Source: Thermus albus (GTDB lineage: Bacteria; Deinococcota; Deinococci; Deinococcales; Thermaceae). Taken from it: a stretch of DNA of 64,000 nucleotides. This document shows positions 35,621 through 43,046 of this stretch, one piece after another; position 1 is the stretch's first letter, and each line of letters begins with the position of its first letter. The notes beneath the pieces are model-generated. The model was not told the DNA's origin. It saw nothing but the letters and a program-made list of their open reading frames with translations, and made no database searches. The translations under genes were made by a program, and so were the position numbers. Where the stretch lies: the NCBI RefSeq assembly GCF_022760855.1, contig NZ_JAKTNR010000009.1, forward strand, positions 22,824-86,823, given 5' to 3'.

Positions 35621-35626
35621 CATAAT
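35621..35626 (+). promoter_or_regulatory. -10 box CATAAT before the aldolase gene
   Basis: CATAAT ends 6 nt before the ATG at 35633; a leaderless start 50 bp after the rpoBC terminator. Confidence 0.5.
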
Positions 35627-35632
35627 GGGACC

Positions 35633-36211
35633 ATGTTGGCCCGGCTTTATGGGGTCTTTCGCCAGGTGGGGGAGGACCTTTTCCACCATAGGCTCATTTC
35701 CGCCACCGCGGGCAACTTTTCCGTGCGCACCAAGGAGGGCTTTCTCATCACCAAAAGTGGGGTGCAGAAGGGGAGGCTTACCCCGGAGGACCTGGTGGAG
35801 GTGCCCCTGGAGGGTCCCTTTCCGCAAGGGGCCAGCGTGGAAAGCGTCATCCACCGGGAGGTTTACCTGCGGACGCCGGCCCGGGCCATCGTCCATGCCC
35901 ATCCCCGGGTGGCGGTGGCCCTTTCCCTGCACCTGGACTCCCTGGTGCCCCTGGACCTCGAGGGCCAGTACTACCTGAAGGAGGTCCCGGTGCTGGCCCC
36001 CAAAACCGTGAGCGCCACCCTCGAGGCAGCCTTAGCGGTGGCCGAGGCCCTTAAGGACAGGCGGGCCTGCCTCCTAAGGGGGCATGGGGCCTTCGCCATC
36101 GGGCTCAAGGAGAAACCGGAGGAGGCCCTTTTGGAGGCCTATAGCCTCCTCACCACCCTGGAGGAGAGCGCCGAGATCCTCTTCTACCACCGCCTTTGGG
36201 GGAAGGGATGA
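35633..36211 (+). CDS. Class II aldolase/adducin family protein
   Basis: 192 aa, close to L-fuculose-1-phosphate aldolase. GNFSVRT (phosphate-binding loop, about 28-34), ITKSGVQKG, the catalytic Glu in SVIHREVY, and Zn ligands HAHPRVA (two His) and LLRGHGAFAIG (third His) are all present, so it is probably an active zinc aldolase. The substrate could be fuculose-, rhamnulose- or methylthioribulose-type phosphates. Start by the -10 spacing. Its stop overlaps the next gene as ATGA. Confidence 0.88.
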   Translation: MLARLYGVFRQVGEDLFHHRLISATAGNFSVRTKEGFLITKSGVQKGRLTPEDLVEVPLEGPFPQGASVESVIHREVYLRTPARAIVHAHPRVAVALSLHLDSLVPLDLEGQYYLKEVPVLAPKTVSATLEAALAVAEALKDRRACLLRGHGAFAIGLKEKPEEALLEAYSLLTTLEESAEILFYHRLWGKG

Positions 36212-36447
36212 GGGTGCTCTTCGTGGAAGGAAAGGAAAAGGAGGCCCTTTTGGGCTTGGCCCGGGAGCTTCCCCATCCCTACTGGCTTCTTGCGGGGGAA
36301 GGGGTGTGGCTTCTGGAGGTGTTCGGCGCCGGGGAGGAGGCCTTGGGAAAGGCCCAGCTTCTGCCTGGGGTTAAGGTTTGGGCCTTTACCCTGGAGGATG
36401 GGGTAGTCTATAGGGGATGCGGGAAGAAATCGGGTACATCCCCGTAG
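36208..36447 (+). CDS. Small protein of unknown function
   Basis: 79 aa, soluble, beginning MRVLFVEGKEKEALLGLARELP. The alternation of strand-like and helix-like segments suggests a small alpha/beta domain, but I recognise no family. Supported as a gene by the ATGA overlap with the aldolase, the GGAAGGG before its ATG, and codon use like its neighbours. Its last 31 bp overlap the hydrolase-fold gene. Confidence 0.65.
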   Translation: MRVLFVEGKEKEALLGLARELPHPYWLLAGEGVWLLEVFGAGEEALGKAQLLPGVKVWAFTLEDGVVYRGCGKKSGTSP

Positions 36448-37265
36448 GGGAAGCGGAGCTCTACGTGGAGGACGTGGGGGATGAGCATGCCCCGGCCATC
36501 ATCGTCCTCCACGGGGGGCCCGGGGGCAACGCCTATGCCCTCAGGGAGGGGCTTCAGGAGCACCTGGAGGACTTCCGGGTGGTCTACTTTGACCAGCGGG
36601 GTTCGGGCCGGAGCCTGGAGCTTCCCCAAGATCCCAGGCTTTTCACCGTGGATGCCTTGGTGGAGGATACCCTGGCCCTGGCGGAGGCCTTGGGCCTTGA
36701 ACGCTTTCACCTCCTGGCCCACGGGTTTGGGGCCATCGTGGCCCTGGAGCTTCTGCGCCGGCATTCGGAGGTGGGCGGGGCCATTTTGATGGCCCCTTGG
36801 GTGAGCTTCCCCTGGCTATCCGCAAGGCTGGCGGAGGCTGCGGGCTTAGAGCCCTTGGCCGACCCTGAGGAAAACCTTAAGGCCGCTTTGCAAAGGGCCG
36901 AACCCAAGGTGCTCTTTGACCGGCTCATGTTCCCCACCCCTCGCGGCCGCCTGGAGTACGAGTGGGTGGCGGAAGGCTCCGGGATTCTGGGGCCCGACAC
37001 CCCGGCTTTGGCCTTTTTGCATAACGGCCTTTGGCGGCTGGACTACACCCCTTACCTCTTCCCCAGTCCTAGACCGGTGGCGGTGGTGGTGGGGGAAAGG
37101 GACGGTACCAGCTACCCCTACGCCGAGGAGGTGGCGGAGCGCCTTAGGGCCTCCATCCACGTGGTCCAGCAGGCCGGGCACTACCCTTGGATTGACCAGC
37201 CGGAGGCCTTTGGCGAGGTCTTTCGGGAAAGCCTCGAGGGCCTGCTGGCTCCTTGGAGGGTGTGA
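36417..37265 (+). CDS. Alpha/beta hydrolase fold protein lacking the nucleophile
   Basis: 282 aa, closest in layout to proline iminopeptidases. Oxyanion motif HGGPGG (32-37) and DQRGSGRS (59-66) are intact. At the nucleophile elbow the protein reads LLAHGFGAIVALELL, where the family has G-x-Ser-x-G; position 103 is Gly (codon GGG). The rest of the triad, Asp229 (GERDG) and His255 (QAGHYPW), is present. It is therefore probably not a serine hydrolase; it may bind a ligand, or use another mechanism as some cofactor-free dioxygenases do (inference). TAGTCT 7 nt upstream of the ATG, inside the preceding gene, may give a separate leaderless start. Confidence 0.85.
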   Translation: MREEIGYIPVGEAELYVEDVGDEHAPAIIVLHGGPGGNAYALREGLQEHLEDFRVVYFDQRGSGRSLELPQDPRLFTVDALVEDTLALAEALGLERFHLLAHGFGAIVALELLRRHSEVGGAILMAPWVSFPWLSARLAEAAGLEPLADPEENLKAALQRAEPKVLFDRLMFPTPRGRLEYEWVAEGSGILGPDTPALAFLHNGLWRLDYTPYLFPSPRPVAVVVGERDGTSYPYAEEVAERLRASIHVVQQAGHYPWIDQPEAFGEVFRESLEGLLAPWRV

Positions 37266-37304
37266 AAGGGGCCTGGGTTGCCCTTCTGGGGCCGGAGAGG
37301 GTGG

Positions 37305-37310
37305 TAAACT
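37305..37310 (+). promoter_or_regulatory. -10 box TAAACT before the TPP riboswitch
   Basis: TAAACT ends 6 nt before the first P1 nucleotide of the riboswitch, so the transcript would begin almost at the aptamer. The -35 region is weak. Confidence 0.55.
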
Positions 37311-37316
37311 CTAGGC

Positions 37317-37397
37317 GTCACCGGGGGTGCTCCTTTTATGGGGCTGAGAAATACCCTTGGAACCTGAACCGGGTAATGCCGGCGTAGGGAAGGTGAC
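37317..37397 (+). ncRNA. TPP riboswitch (THI element) aptamer
   Basis: Conserved thi-box elements in order: GGGGTGC, CTGAGA (37344-37349), the ATACCC stem, AACCTGAACCGGGTAATGCC, and GTAGGGAAG. P1 closes GTCACC (37317-37322) with GGTGAC (37392-37397). It precedes a thiamine-type binding protein gene, as expected. It senses thiamine diphosphate and lowers expression of thiB-thiP. Confidence 0.96.
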
Positions 37398-37402
37398 CAA
37401 GG

Positions 37403-37425
37403 CCCCTCCCGGTGACAAGGAGGGG
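37403..37425 (+). promoter_or_regulatory. Riboswitch expression platform: SD-sequestering hairpin
   Basis: CCCCTCC (37403-37409) pairs perfectly with GGAGGGG (37419-37425), which is the thiB Shine-Dalgarno; loop 9 nt. The alternative: CCCGGTGAC (37408-37416) is complementary over 9 nt to GTCACCGGG (37317-37325), the 5' side of P1. With TPP bound, P1 holds that strand and the SD hairpin forms; without TPP the long pairing frees the SD. Control is therefore probably translational. Confidence 0.75.
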
Positions 37426-37429
37426 TTAT

Positions 37430-38464
37430 ATGTTAAGGTTTTGGTCTTTGCTGGTCCTTTTGGCCTTCGGCTTTGCCCAGGAGATCACCGTCCTCACCCA
37501 CAGCAGCTTTTCCCTGGATAAGGGGCTCATCGCCCAGTTTGAGCGGGAAACGGGCCTGAAGCTCCGCTTCCTCAAGGGTGGGGATGCCGGGGAGACCCTA
37601 AACCGGGCCATCCTCACCAAGGGGGCGCCCATCGCCGACGTGATCTACGGCTTTGACAACACCTTTTTGTCCCGGGCCCTCGAGGCGGATATCCTGCTTC
37701 CCTACCGCAGCCCGGAGATCCGGAACCTCAAGGCCACCCTGCTTCTGGACCCCACCTTCCGCGCCCTGCCCGTGGACTACGGCTGGGTGAGCCTGAACTA
37801 CCACCGGGCCTACTTCAAGGACCGGCCTTTGCCCAAGATACCCGCCGACCTCGCCCGGCCCGAGTACGCCAGGCTTTTGGTGGTGCAAAACCCCGCCACC
37901 AGCTCCCCGGGCCTGGCCTTCCTCATGGCCACCGTGGCCCGCTTCGGGGAGGATGGCTACCTGGACTTCTGGGCCCGGCTTCGGGACGGAGGGGTGCGGG
38001 TGGCCAAGGGTTGGAGCGAGGCCTACTACACCCACTTCACCCTCTACAAGGGGGATCGGCCCCTGGTGGTCTCCTACACCACCAGTCCCGCCGCCGAGGT
38101 CTACTACTCCGAGGGCAAGTACCAAGAGCCCCCCACGGGGAACCTTTTCCCGGAGCTGGCCTTCTTCCAGGTGGAGTTCGTGGGGGTCCTGAAGGGGACC
38201 AAGAACCTGGAAGGGGCCAGGAAGGTGGTGGACTGGTTCCTTTCCAAGCCGGTGCAGGAGAACATCCCCACGGAGATGTGGATGTACCCGGCCCGCCGCG
38301 ATGCCAAGCTCCCCGAGGTCTTCCGCTTTGCCCCAGAGCCCGTGGGGAGCGTGCGCTTGGACCCTAAGGCCATGGCGGAAAACCGCGAGCGCTGGATTGA
38401 GGAGTGGACCAAGGTGGTCCTCCAGGGGCAAAGCCCCGAGGCGGTGCGGCGGGGCAGGCGCTAG
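37430..38464 (+). CDS. thiB: Thiamine ABC transporter substrate-binding protein
   Basis: 344 aa. The signal peptide MLRFWSLLVLLAFGFAQ is cleaved near AQ-E; the mature protein starts ITVLTHSSFSLDKGL and contains GGDAGETLNRAILTKGAP and ADVIYGFDNTFLSRAL, typical of the ThiB/TbpA thiamine-binding family of periplasmic proteins. TPP riboswitch control supports thiamine, or a phosphate or pyrimidine derivative, as ligand. The SD AAGGAGGGG precedes the ATG, unlike the many leaderless genes here, as the riboswitch mechanism requires. thiP follows 27 bp downstream. Confidence 0.93.
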   Translation: MLRFWSLLVLLAFGFAQEITVLTHSSFSLDKGLIAQFERETGLKLRFLKGGDAGETLNRAILTKGAPIADVIYGFDNTFLSRALEADILLPYRSPEIRNLKATLLLDPTFRALPVDYGWVSLNYHRAYFKDRPLPKIPADLARPEYARLLVVQNPATSSPGLAFLMATVARFGEDGYLDFWARLRDGGVRVAKGWSEAYYTHFTLYKGDRPLVVSYTTSPAAEVYYSEGKYQEPPTGNLFPELAFFQVEFVGVLKGTKNLEGARKVVDWFLSKPVQENIPTEMWMYPARRDAKLPEVFRFAPEPVGSVRLDPKAMAENRERWIEEWTKVVLQGQSPEAVRRGRR

Positions 38465-38491
38465 GGGGCCTTGGGGTTAGGCTTGAGGGGC

Positions 38492-39973
38492 ATGGCCTTC
38501 GGGGCCCTCTTGGTCTTCCTCTTCCTGGGCCTGGCCCTCTTTTATCCCTTGGGGCGGATCCTCATCCTGGGGGCAGGGGAGGGGCTCGCCCGGGCCTTGG
38601 CGAACCCGTATTACTGGGAGCGTTACCTTTGGAGCCTGGAATATGGGCTCCTTTCCGCCCTCTTTACCCTATTCCTGGCCTTACCCCTGGCCTTTGCCTT
38701 TCGGCGCCGGTTTCCCTTGCGGGAGGCCTTCCTAGCCCTTGCCACCTTGCCCTTCGTCCTGCCCACCCCGGTGGTGGCCCTGGGGTTCTTGGCCCTTTTG
38801 GGGCCCAGGGGGCTTTTGGGGGTGGACCTCTATGGCACCAAGGCTCTCCTCTTCCTGGCCGCGGTGTTTTATAACCTGGGCCTGGCCTTAAGGATCCTCC
38901 TGCCGGTGGCTTTGAGCCTGGAATGGCCTTTGCAGGCGGCTAGGGTCTTAGGAGCTTCCCCCCTTCGGGCCTTCCTCAGGGTGGGGCTTCCCCTTCTTTT
39001 GCCCGCCATGGGTTCGGCTGGGGTTTTGGTCTTCATCTACGCCTTTTCCGCCTTTGGGGTGCCCCTTCTTCTGGGCGGGCCCCGGTACGCCACCCTGGAG
39101 GTGGAGGTCTACACCCTCTTGGCCTACCGCCTGGCCTTTCCTGAGGCCAGCGCCCTCATGCTCCTGGAGATCCTCACCCTGGCCCTGGCTGTGGTCCTCT
39201 ACCTCCGGCTTAGGCCTTATCCCCTTCCCGCGGGAGGGCTTCTTCCCGCTCCCTCCTGGGCCTACACCTTGGGTCTAGGGGGCTTTTTCCTTCTTCTTTT
39301 TGCTCCCCTGGGGGTGCTTTTCCTCCACGTGGATCCCGGGGCCTTGGCCTCGGCCTGGGCCTCCAAGGACTTCACCCCCCTGTCCTTGGCCCTGGGCAAT
39401 ACCCTCCGCTTCACCCTGTTGGCCCTCCTTTTGGCCTTGCCCTTGGGGGTGGCCTATGCGGCGGCGGCCCGGAGGAGCCCCCTCATGGACCTTTTGGGCC
39501 TCTTTCCCCTTATGGTGAGCCCGGTGGCGGTGGGCCTCGGCTACCTTCTCGCCTACCCCCATCTTCGGGGCTCCCTGCTCCTCCTGCTGGCCGCCTATGC
39601 CCTTCTGGCCTACCCCCTCCTGGCCCGGGCCCTCTTACCTGCCTTGCGCAGTCTTTCCCCAAGCCTCCTCGAGGCCGCCCGGGTCCTGGGGGCTACACCC
39701 CTTAGGGCTTTTTTCCGGGTGGAGCTTCCCTTGGTCTTCCCCGCTCTGCAATCGGGCCTGGCCTTGGCCTTGGCGGCCATTTTGGGGGAGTTTGGGGCCA
39801 CCCTGGTGCTTTGGCGCCCCGAGTGGACCACCCTGACCCTGGCCATCTACGAGCGCTTGGGCCGGCCTGGGGAAGCCCCTTTCCGGGAGGCCTTGGCCAT
39901 GGCTGGCCTTCTGGCCTTGCTTTCGGGGCTTGTCTTCTACCTTCTGGACCGGGGCAGGGGGCGGGTGGGCTGA
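38492..39973 (+). CDS. thiP: Thiamine ABC transporter permease
   Basis: 493 aa with about 12 helices in two homologous halves, as in ThiP/FbpB permeases. Each half carries its own EAA loop: LQAARVLGASPLRAFLRVGLPLL in the first and LLEAARVLGATPLRAFFRVELPLV in the second. The two copies are nearly identical, which shows the internal duplication. Start at 38492 chosen for GAGG at 4-nt spacing; a TTG 21 bp earlier is possible. The ATPase subunit (thiQ) is missing downstream, where convergent mutM begins, so a shared ATPase elsewhere is likely. Confidence 0.92.
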   Translation: MAFGALLVFLFLGLALFYPLGRILILGAGEGLARALANPYYWERYLWSLEYGLLSALFTLFLALPLAFAFRRRFPLREAFLALATLPFVLPTPVVALGFLALLGPRGLLGVDLYGTKALLFLAAVFYNLGLALRILLPVALSLEWPLQAARVLGASPLRAFLRVGLPLLLPAMGSAGVLVFIYAFSAFGVPLLLGGPRYATLEVEVYTLLAYRLAFPEASALMLLEILTLALAVVLYLRLRPYPLPAGGLLPAPSWAYTLGLGGFFLLLFAPLGVLFLHVDPGALASAWASKDFTPLSLALGNTLRFTLLALLLALPLGVAYAAAARRSPLMDLLGLFPLMVSPVAVGLGYLLAYPHLRGSLLLLLAAYALLAYPLLARALLPALRSLSPSLLEAARVLGATPLRAFFRVELPLVFPALQSGLALALAAILGEFGATLVLWRPEWTTLTLAIYERLGRPGEAPFREALAMAGLLALLSGLVFYLLDRGRGRVG

Positions 39974-40035
39974 TACCACCCCACCTTGGCTGGGGCTGCC
40001 AGAGGGGTCCTTTCGGGGACCGGAACCGAGAGGGG

Positions 40036-40833
40036 CTATGCCCCCTGGCACCGCGGGCAGTAGTGGGTGCCCCTTCCCGCCACGGTCCTCTTGGCGATGG
40101 GAGTGCCGCAGGCGGGGCAGGGAAGGCCCGTTCGCCCGTAGACGGCGTGGCGCTCCTGGAAACTTCCGGGAAGGCCATCGGGTTGCTGGTAGGTGCGGTC
40201 GGAGAGGGTGCTTCCCCCTAAGGCCACCGCCTCGGCCAGCACCTCCTTAAGGGCCAGGAAAAGCCTTAGGGCTTCCTCTTTGCCAAGTTCCCGTCCCCGG
40301 CGAAGGGGGGAGAGGTGGGCCCGGAAGAGGGCCTCATCGGCGTAAATATTCCCTACACCGGCGGCCAGGCTTTGGTCTAGGAGCAAGGCCTTTAGGGGTT
40401 TGCGGCTTTTCCTTAACCCTTCCCAGAAGCTCAGGAACTGGAACTCCTCCGAAAGGGGCTCGAGGCCCAGGCGGGGGAGAAGGGGGATCTCCCGGTAGTC
40501 TCCCCGTTCCACCACCCAGATGCGGCCAAAGCGCCGGGGGTCGTGGAAGAAGACCTCCTGGTCCTCGAGGCGGAAGGCCACCCGGGTGTGGGGGGTCTTT
40601 TCCAGGCGGAAGCCCCCGGTCATGCCCAGGTGGACCACCATCTCCCACCCTTCCGTGAGGGCGAAGAGGAGGAACTTTCCCCGGCGGCGGAGGTCCTCTA
40701 CCCGTTGGCCAAGGGCCCGCTCCGTGTTCCGGTAGCGAAGGGGGTCTTGGTGCTCTATCCGTAGAAGCCGCTTCCCTAGGAAAAGGGGAAGGAGCTTCTT
40801 CCGGGTGGTTTCCACCTCGGGTAGCTCGGGCAT
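40036..40833 (-). CDS. mutM: Formamidopyrimidine-DNA glycosylase
   Basis: 265 aa. Removes 8-oxoguanine and other oxidised purines and nicks the abasic site. The N-terminal PELPEVETT supplies catalytic Pro2 and Glu3; Lys in LRRRGKFLLF; the H2TH region contains DQSLAAGVGNIYADEALF; the C-terminal zinc finger CPACGTPIAKRTVAGRGTHYCPRC has all four Cys. Its ATG follows the stop of the thioesterase gene by 2 bp, so they are co-transcribed. Confidence 0.97.
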   Translation of the reverse strand: MPELPEVETTRKKLLPLFLGKRLLRIEHQDPLRYRNTERALGQRVEDLRRRGKFLLFALTEGWEMVVHLGMTGGFRLEKTPHTRVAFRLEDQEVFFHDPRRFGRIWVVERGDYREIPLLPRLGLEPLSEEFQFLSFWEGLRKSRKPLKALLLDQSLAAGVGNIYADEALFRAHLSPLRRGRELGKEEALRLFLALKEVLAEAVALGGSTLSDRTYQQPDGLPGSFQERHAVYGRTGLPCPACGTPIAKRTVAGRGTHYCPRCQGA

Positions 40834-40835
40834 GT

Positions 40836-41195
40836 TTAGTCCACGGGCACGGGATGGCCCTTGTCGTCCACCGCTACGTAGGTGAGTTCCCCCTTGGTGG
40901 CCAGCACCCGGCCGTCCCCTTGACCGAAGGGCTCCTTGTAGACCTCCACCTCCACCGTCAAGGAGGTGCGCCCCACCCGCACCACCTTGGCCACCACCTC
41001 CAGAAGGTCCCCGGTACGGATGGGAACCTTGAACTCCACGCTGCCCACCGCCACCGTCACCACCGGTTTCCTGGCCCTTCTGGCGGCGGCGTAGGAGCCC
41101 ACCTTGTCCATGAGGCCCAGCACGAAGCCGCCAAAGGCGGCGCCTAGGGGGTTGGTGTGCTCGGGGAAGACCAGCTCTAAGGTGCGCGCCTCCAT
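40836..41195 (-). CDS. Hot-dog acyl-CoA thioesterase
   Basis: 119 aa, YciA/cytosolic acyl-CoA hydrolase family. TNPLGAAFGGFVLGLMDKVGSYAAARRA (about 14-41) has the catalytic Asn and Asp of this group; VEFKVPIRTGDLLEVVAKV is the second conserved strand. Probably trims acyl-CoA pools. Lies between the pterin dehydratase and mutM genes in one minus-strand run. Confidence 0.9.
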   Translation of the reverse strand: MEARTLELVFPEHTNPLGAAFGGFVLGLMDKVGSYAAARRARKPVVTVAVGSVEFKVPIRTGDLLEVVAKVVRVGRTSLTVEVEVYKEPFGQGDGRVLATKGELTYVAVDDKGHPVPVD

Positions 41196-41207
41196 ACCCT
41201 CCCTAGG

Positions 41208-41444
41208 CTACCCCAGGAGGTCGGTGCGGCGGGCCATCTCCCGGTCCTTTTCCGTGATGCCCCCGGCGCTATGGGTCCACCACTCCACGGTGACCCGGCC
41301 CCACTCCACGGTGAGGCGGGGATGGTGGCCTTCGGCCTCCGCCAGCTCCCCAACGCGGCCCGCAAAGGCCAGGGCTTCCCGGAAGTTGGGGAAGGAAAAG
41401 GTCTTGACCAGGCGCTCAGGGTTTTGCTGCACCTCCCAGTCCAT
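41208..41444 (-). CDS. Pterin-4a-carbinolamine dehydratase
   Basis: 78 aa. The family dehydrates 4a-hydroxytetrahydrobiopterin and acts as a dimerisation cofactor in animals. The EAEGHHPRLTVEWGRVTVEWWTH core contains the conserved His40-His41-Pro and His58 of the active site. At 78 residues it lacks about 15-20 N-terminal residues compared with typical 95-100 aa members, losing part of the first strand and helix. No phenylalanine hydroxylase gene is nearby; a role in pterin recycling or molybdopterin-related metabolism is possible. Confidence 0.9.
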   Translation of the reverse strand: MDWEVQQNPERLVKTFSFPNFREALAFAGRVGELAEAEGHHPRLTVEWGRVTVEWWTHSAGGITEKDREMARRTDLLG

Positions 41445-41460
41445 GCCCTAAGGGTAAAGG

Positions 41461-41491
41461 AAAACCCCGGATCCTCAGGGGGTCCGGGGTT
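41461..41491 (-). terminator. Terminator of the initiator tRNA gene
   Basis: On minus, AACCCCGGA (41483-41491) pairs with TCCGGGGTT (41463-41471) around an 11-nt loop, then TTTT follows. It starts 6 nt after the tRNA CCA end. Confidence 0.8.
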
Positions 41492-41496
41492 TCATT

Positions 41497-41573
<77 letters not shown>

Positions 41574-41582
41574 TCGCCATCC

Positions 41583-42959
41583 TTAACTATAGCCAGGGGA
41601 AGAGCTTATGTCAAGCACCTTGCCCGGGTTCAGAAGCCCCTCGGGGTCCAGGAGGGCCTTAATCTTTCGCATCCAGTCCAGTGAAGCCCCGTGTTCCCTG
41701 GGAAGATACTGCTTCTTCCTGAGGCCCACCCCGTGCTCTCCGGTGCAGGTACCTCCCAGCTCCAAGGCCCTTTGCACCAGGGCCTCCGCGTAGGCCTCGG
41801 CCTTGGGATATTCTTCTGGGAGGACGGGTACTAGGGTGTGGAAGTTACCGTCCCCCACGTGCCCTAAGATGTTGCCCGTAAGGCCCATTTCCCCTAGAAG
41901 CCTTTGGGCGTAGCGCACCATTTCCGGTAGGTGGGAAAGGGGCACGGCCACATCGGTGATGACGAAGCGGTGGTCAGGGTAGAGGTGCACCAGGGCCCAG
42001 TAGGCCTGGTGGCGGGCCTCCCACTGGCGCCGGCGCTCCTCCTCCGTCTTGGCGGCCTCCACCTCGAGGGCCCCTGCCTCCCGCATGATCTCCAAGGCTA
42101 GGGCGCTTTCCGCCTCCAAGGCCTCCTGGGTGGAGGAGTGGAACTCCAAAAAGAGGGCGGGGCGCTCGGGGAAAACCGCCTGGAGGTAGCGGTTTAGGGC
42201 CCTTAGGGCCAGCTCGTCCAGTAGCTCCAGCCGGGCCACGGGAAGCCCGCTGGCCATCACCTGGTAGCTGGCCAGGGCGGCCTCCTCCACCCCAGGGAAG
42301 AAGACCCTTAGGGTGTGGACATGCTCGGGCAGGGGGTGGAGCCTTAGGGTGAGGCGGGTGATGATCCCCAAGGTGCCCTCCGAGCCGATGAAGAGGTCCT
42401 TTAGGTCGTAGCCCGCGCTGGTCTTGCGCACCCCCCGGCCCAGCTCTAAAACCTCCCCGCTGGCCAGGACCACTTGTAGGGCCAGGACGTTGGCCCGCAT
42501 CCCCCCGTAGCGCACCGTGGTGGTACCGCTGGCGTTGGTGGCGGCCATGCCGCCCAAGGTGGCGTCGGCCCCGGGGTCCACGGGAAAGAAAAGCCCGGTG
42601 CCCTTTAGGGCCTCGTTCAGGGCCTTGCGGGTAAGGCCGGGTTCCACCACACAGAGGAAGTCCTCAGGGCGCACCTCCAGGATGCGGTTCATGCGGCTGA
42701 AGTCCAGGCTGAGGGTTTCCCTCAAGGGGTAGAGGTGGCCCTCGAGGCTGGTCCCAGCGCCATAGGGGATCACCGCCAGGCCCCTTTCACGGGCAAAGCG
42801 CAGGGCCTCTTGCACGTCCGCCACGCTCTCCGGGTAGACCACCGCCAAGACCTCCCCCTCCTCGGGGTATCCCTCGTCCCGCCCGTGCCGGCGGCGCTCC
42901 GAAGGGGAGGTTTCCACCTTCCCCGGGAAAAGGCGCTTTAAGGCCTCCAGGGTGTCCAT
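41583..42959 (-). CDS. FAD-linked oxidase, D-lactate/glycolate dehydrogenase family
   Basis: 458 aa, GlcD/DLD type. FAD-binding-4 domain (about 35-215) with VIPYGAGTSLEGH, GADATLGGMAATNASGTTTVRYG and LKDLFIGSEGTLGIIT; C-terminal substrate domain with DVAVPLSHLPEM, NILGHVGDGNFH (metal/substrate His) and TGEHGVGLRKKQYL. These fit D-2-hydroxyacid oxidation feeding the respiratory chain. No GlcE/GlcF partners are adjacent, which favours a single-subunit D-lactate dehydrogenase. Start by TAAACT (42967-42972) 7 nt upstream. Its 3' end carries the tRNA-fMet promoter. Confidence 0.92.
   Translation of the reverse strand: MDTLEALKRLFPGKVETSPSERRRHGRDEGYPEEGEVLAVVYPESVADVQEALRFARERGLAVIPYGAGTSLEGHLYPLRETLSLDFSRMNRILEVRPEDFLCVVEPGLTRKALNEALKGTGLFFPVDPGADATLGGMAATNASGTTTVRYGGMRANVLALQVVLASGEVLELGRGVRKTSAGYDLKDLFIGSEGTLGIITRLTLRLHPLPEHVHTLRVFFPGVEEAALASYQVMASGLPVARLELLDELALRALNRYLQAVFPERPALFLEFHSSTQEALEAESALALEIMREAGALEVEAAKTEEERRRQWEARHQAYWALVHLYPDHRFVITDVAVPLSHLPEMVRYAQRLLGEMGLTGNILGHVGDGNFHTLVPVLPEEYPKAEAYAEALVQRALELGGTCTGEHGVGLRKKQYLPREHGASLDWMRKIKALLDPEGLLNPGKVLDISSSPGYS
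41586..41614 (-). promoter_or_regulatory. Consensus promoter of tRNA-fMet
   Basis: On minus, TTGACA (41609-41614), 17-bp spacer, TATAGT (41586-41591). The start site would be near 41579, 6 nt before the mature tRNA. All of it lies within the last ten codons of the FAD oxidase gene. Confidence 0.85.
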
Positions 42960-42966
42960 AGAGGCC

Positions 42967-42972
42967 AGTTTA
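42967..42972 (-). promoter_or_regulatory. -10 box TAAACT before the FAD oxidase gene
   Basis: TAAACT on minus ends 7 nt before the ATG at 42959; predicted leaderless. Confidence 0.55.
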
Positions 42973-43046
42973 GTCCGGCTTGGCGTCGGGGGGTAGGGCT
43001 TCCGTTTCCCGCACCCGCCTTGGGCTTGGCCCCTGGGCCAAAAAAG

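Noticed and set aside
39995..40025. Short GGTCC/GGACC hairpin between thiP and mutM as a bidirectional terminator
   Set aside because: Only 5 bp with no T-tract on either strand; too weak to call.
43020..43046. TTGGCC..GGCCAA hairpin with a T run between the aldo/keto reductase and FAD oxidase genes
   Set aside because: On the transcribed strand the T run precedes the hairpin instead of following it, so it is not an intrinsic terminator in either needed direction.
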